Origin: Spirochaetia bacterium
Lineage (GTDB): Bacteria; Spirochaetota; Spirochaetia; Treponematales; Breznakiellaceae
Assembly: GCA_025997755.1 (NCBI GenBank)
Contig: BNVA01000109.1
Location: forward strand, 1-6,718
Direction: 5' to 3'
DNA: 6,718 nt
Positions 4,613-6,718 of this stretch are shown piece by piece (the stretch's first letter is position 1; each line of letters opens with the position of its first letter). Made by a program: the position numbers and the translations under genes. Under the pieces are notes generated by a model. The model did not search any database. It saw only the letters and a list, made by a program, of their open reading frames with translations, and was not told where the DNA came from.

Positions 4613-6718
4613 TTATTTATTTCCTAAAAATATAGTCCAGTCGCCGCTTTCAATAGCTTTTTCAATTTCACTTTTTAAGCCTTCCGGTAGTCCTGTACTG
4701 TAGAATAACATATCGGTAGCGTTATCCAGTGCTTTTTTCCAATTCCCATCTTTTATCGCGTTCCCAGTTCGTCCTGCGGTATCAAGTATAGGAAACCAGT
4801 TATAATACATCGGCATTATTTTTTCCCCGCGTATAAAGCTTTCCGCACTCCTCGCCGTCCAGTTGCCTAAAATCGGAATACTTTCAAGAAGTCCGCCTAA
4901 TGCGTCTGCTCCGATATTGCGCGGTGTCCAGTGTTGATCGTCGTCATCATCTTCTAATGCGCCTATGGCTATTGCCGTCATAGCATAAATACCCACGGTC
5001 AAGAGTGCGTCTTTAATATGTCCCTGCTTAACTGCGTTAGGCGCGTCGAAGGCTAGGTTTTGAAATATCACCGACATCGGCACTTGAAACTGCAATAAAA
5101 TTTGTTCCGGCAATGATTTTGTTCCGCGAAACATTTGAGCCATGTCAATTTGTCTGTTTGATGGCTGTGTGTCCCGGACAACACCGTCCGCGTAACGAAC
5201 GGCTTCGGCATCCTGTAACTCGTCTGTCATTCCATTATTAGATTTTTTTAATTCGGTGATCTTATTATTGTAAGCGGCAAGCCAGCCGGGCGCTACACAA
5301 ACAAGATCGATGAATTCAAGTCCTTTCATTCCTGTCTTATTGATTTTGTTTAAAACAGTTTCGGCTTTACCTAGTTTACCTTCAAGCGCCATTTTCTCAA
5401 TCTCGTTTACCATCTCAATCGCAGGATCATAAACGCGCTCTTTCATAAAAACACTTTTGTCTCTAATCATTTGCAGCGTCTTTTTTCTATCACCGATAAG
5501 CTGTCCGCAGGCGGCAATATATGAAGGAACACTAACTTTTTGAAAAAATGGAGGCGGACTTGTAATAGCCTGTTTTATTATACTGGAAACTCTCCAGCTT
5601 AATACCGCCGTTGCATAGCTGCCTCTAACCAATCGCGTCATGTTATCAATTCCGGTATAACTTCGCTGTGTAGGCGGATTTACAACATCGCTTATAAAAT
5701 TGTCAATGTAATCATTTGCCGCCTGTGAGTATTTTCTTTTTATATCATTTTGCAGTTTCCCTGTTATGTTTCCTTTGCCCTTAAAAATACGCCGCAAATC
5801 TCTTGTATAAGGTGCGTAGCTCATAAGACGTTCCTGTTTTTCAACCATGCCGTCCCATGTTTTGTATAATCCCGATTTTACCGGCTTTTGATGTTTCGGC
5901 TTTATATCAACACGTTGAAAAGTAAATCCGTCCGCAACTTTTACAGCTCCTACTCCCGCCGATGAAAGCACATCTCGTACCGTTTCTTCCTCAAGATTTT
6001 CTCCCGATGCTTCAAGACGTGATAACGGTATGTAGTTTTGTTCGCTTCCCAAGTCCTCGTTAAACTCCCGCGCTACAAAATCTTTTAGACGGTCGTAATT
6101 GCCGTCATAGTCGCCGCCTATTATTTCTTCCACCTTTTTAAACTTTTCATTTTCCGGTTTGGCAAGAAACTCATCAAGCTGCGCCATGGCTTGGTTATAA
6201 CGCATTTCAGCCTGTTGCTCGTAAGGCATCATATCGGAAATGCTGTTTAACTCCGACATATTGTATCTTTCATCTTGTGTTAGAAAATTGCCGTAAACAA
6301 CCGCATCGTATGCCCTTTCATTTAATCCCGCCCTTTTAAAATAAAGCATTTCGTCAAGCGTTACCCGTGAGCCTTTAGGCCTGTCAAAAATATCTTTTAC
6401 CTCAAACGTATTTGTATACAATTCTCGAACATCAATACCGGCGTCTTTTAACGCCTTGTCAACAGCTTCCCGTCTTTCCATAACGTGCCGTGTCATTTCG
6501 TTATACGCTTTATCCTCGCCCTGCATTATGATTTCAAAAAACTCTTGATCTTTTCCTCCGTCTAACATTCTAAAAAACCGCCTCGCGTTCATCTGTGAAT
6601 AAACAAGTTTCTTTATTTTTGCATTTTTTGCGTCTTCCAGTTTAGTTGACTCTACGCCGTGTAAAATAAATTTTTCGTCACCATCAAACGGATCATTGCC
6701 GGAAATTAATTTAATAAA
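4613..6718 (-). CDS. C-terminal part of a giant phage polyvalent / internal virion protein (5' end beyond window)
   Basis: The frame is open from the right edge to the TAA at 4613, giving 701 visible residues. The first Met in the window (6592) is preceded by 42 in-frame codons (FIKLISGNDPFDGDEKFIL...KKLVYSQ) with no stop and no ribosome binding site, so it is internal. Numbering from that Met, residues 1-320 are mostly charged helix with an acidic/aromatic stretch (NEDLGSEQNYIPL, 178-190). Residues 320-350 (LVRGSYATAVLSWRVSSIIK, QAITSPPP) and 461-515 (DAEAVRYADGVVRDTQPSNR, then QFQVPMSVIFQNLAFD) match motifs I know from the C-terminal parts of very large phage and mobile-element proteins ('polyvalent' proteins, LPD38-like, and ejected virion proteins). 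A membrane helix spans about 529-546, followed by a run of five Asp. The end, YSTGLPEGLKSEIEKAIES, has the GLP motif typical of such tails. Its place just before fibre genes suggests a virion protein delivered with the DNA. No catalytic domain is visible here. The family assignment is moderately sure; the function is inferred. Confidence 0.85.
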   Translation of the reverse strand, partial: FIKLISGNDPFDGDEKFILHGVESTKLEDAKNAKIKKLVYSQMNARRFFRMLDGGKDQEFFEIIMQGEDKAYNEMTRHVMERREAVDKALKDAGIDVRELYTNTFEVKDIFDRPKGSRVTLDEMLYFKRAGLNERAYDAVVYGNFLTQDERYNMSELNSISDMMPYEQQAEMRYNQAMAQLDEFLAKPENEKFKKVEEIIGGDYDGNYDRLKDFVAREFNEDLGSEQNYIPLSRLEASGENLEEETVRDVLSSAGVGAVKVADGFTFQRVDIKPKHQKPVKSGLYKTWDGMVEKQERLMSYAPYTRDLRRIFKGKGNITGKLQNDIKRKYSQAANDYIDNFISDVVNPPTQRSYTGIDNMTRLVRGSYATAVLSWRVSSIIKQAITSPPPFFQKVSVPSYIAACGQLIGDRKKTLQMIRDKSVFMKERVYDPAIEMVNEIEKMALEGKLGKAETVLNKINKTGMKGLEFIDLVCVAPGWLAAYNNKITELKKSNNGMTDELQDAEAVRYADGVVRDTQPSNRQIDMAQMFRGTKSLPEQILLQFQVPMSVIFQNLAFDAPNAVKQGHIKDALLTVGIYAMTAIAIGALEDDDDDQHWTPRNIGADALGGLLESIPILGNWTARSAESFIRGEKIMPMYYNWFPILDTAGRTGNAIKDGNWKKALDNATDMLFYSTGLPEGLKSEIEKAIESGDWTIFLGNK

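Noticed and set aside
4573..4703. Plus-strand TATAAT (4573-4578) followed by a 37-codon frame from 4590
   Set aside because: There is no matching -35 at a suitable distance, and the short frame runs antisense into the end of the giant protein gene with no family resemblance. The AT-rich gap makes a chance TATAAT likely.

Overview
This window is a late-gene segment of a tailed phage or prophage. All five genes lie on the minus strand, so transcription runs from high to low coordinates. In that order they are: the C-terminal part of a very large phage protein (runs off the right edge), three consecutive tail-fibre-type genes, and a small coiled-coil plus membrane protein of the holin-accessory (XhlA-like) kind (runs off the left edge). 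Gaps are short: 72, 18, 0 and 33 bases. No terminator, tRNA, CRISPR array, transposase or reverse transcriptase is visible, and no plus-strand gene is convincing. The five genes look like one operon.

Host: the genes have purine-rich Shine-Dalgarno sites (AGGAG, GGAAGGGAG, GGGAGGGG), which argues against Bacteroidetes. Base composition is mixed, about 35 to 57% G+C in lines counted by hand. The third fibre starts with a fibronectin-III-like domain containing 'ISWTDPDDDFDHIEI', a style I associate with Treponema and related spirochaetes. A spirochaete phage or prophage is my best guess, at low confidence; a Firmicutes host remains possible.

Layout: 4613-6718 encodes at least 701 residues of a large, mostly helical protein with one late membrane segment, like the C-terminal end of giant phage 'polyvalent' or internal virion proteins. 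At 3509-4540 is a fibre protein with a tropism-determinant-type N-terminal domain, a charged coiled coil built from 22-residue repeats, and a fibre motif. At 2462-3490 is a second fibre protein with classic collar and fibre motifs. At 299-2461 is a 720-residue distal fibre or adhesin: FN3-like domain, three Ig-like (SWM/SwmB-type) repeats, and a C-terminal DUF6273/C-type-lectin-like tip that is probably the receptor-binding part. At 1-265 is the holin-like gene.

How the genes work together (inference): the order giant internal protein, fibres, small membrane lysis protein matches T7 genes 16, 17 and 17.5. This suggests an ejected internal protein, a multi-part adsorption fibre, then the start of a lysis cassette. 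The most interesting points are the fibre tip, whose codon pattern would suit a diversity-generating retroelement target; the composition break exactly where the tip domain joins the Ig repeats; and a small hairpin covering the ribosome binding site of the first fibre gene.
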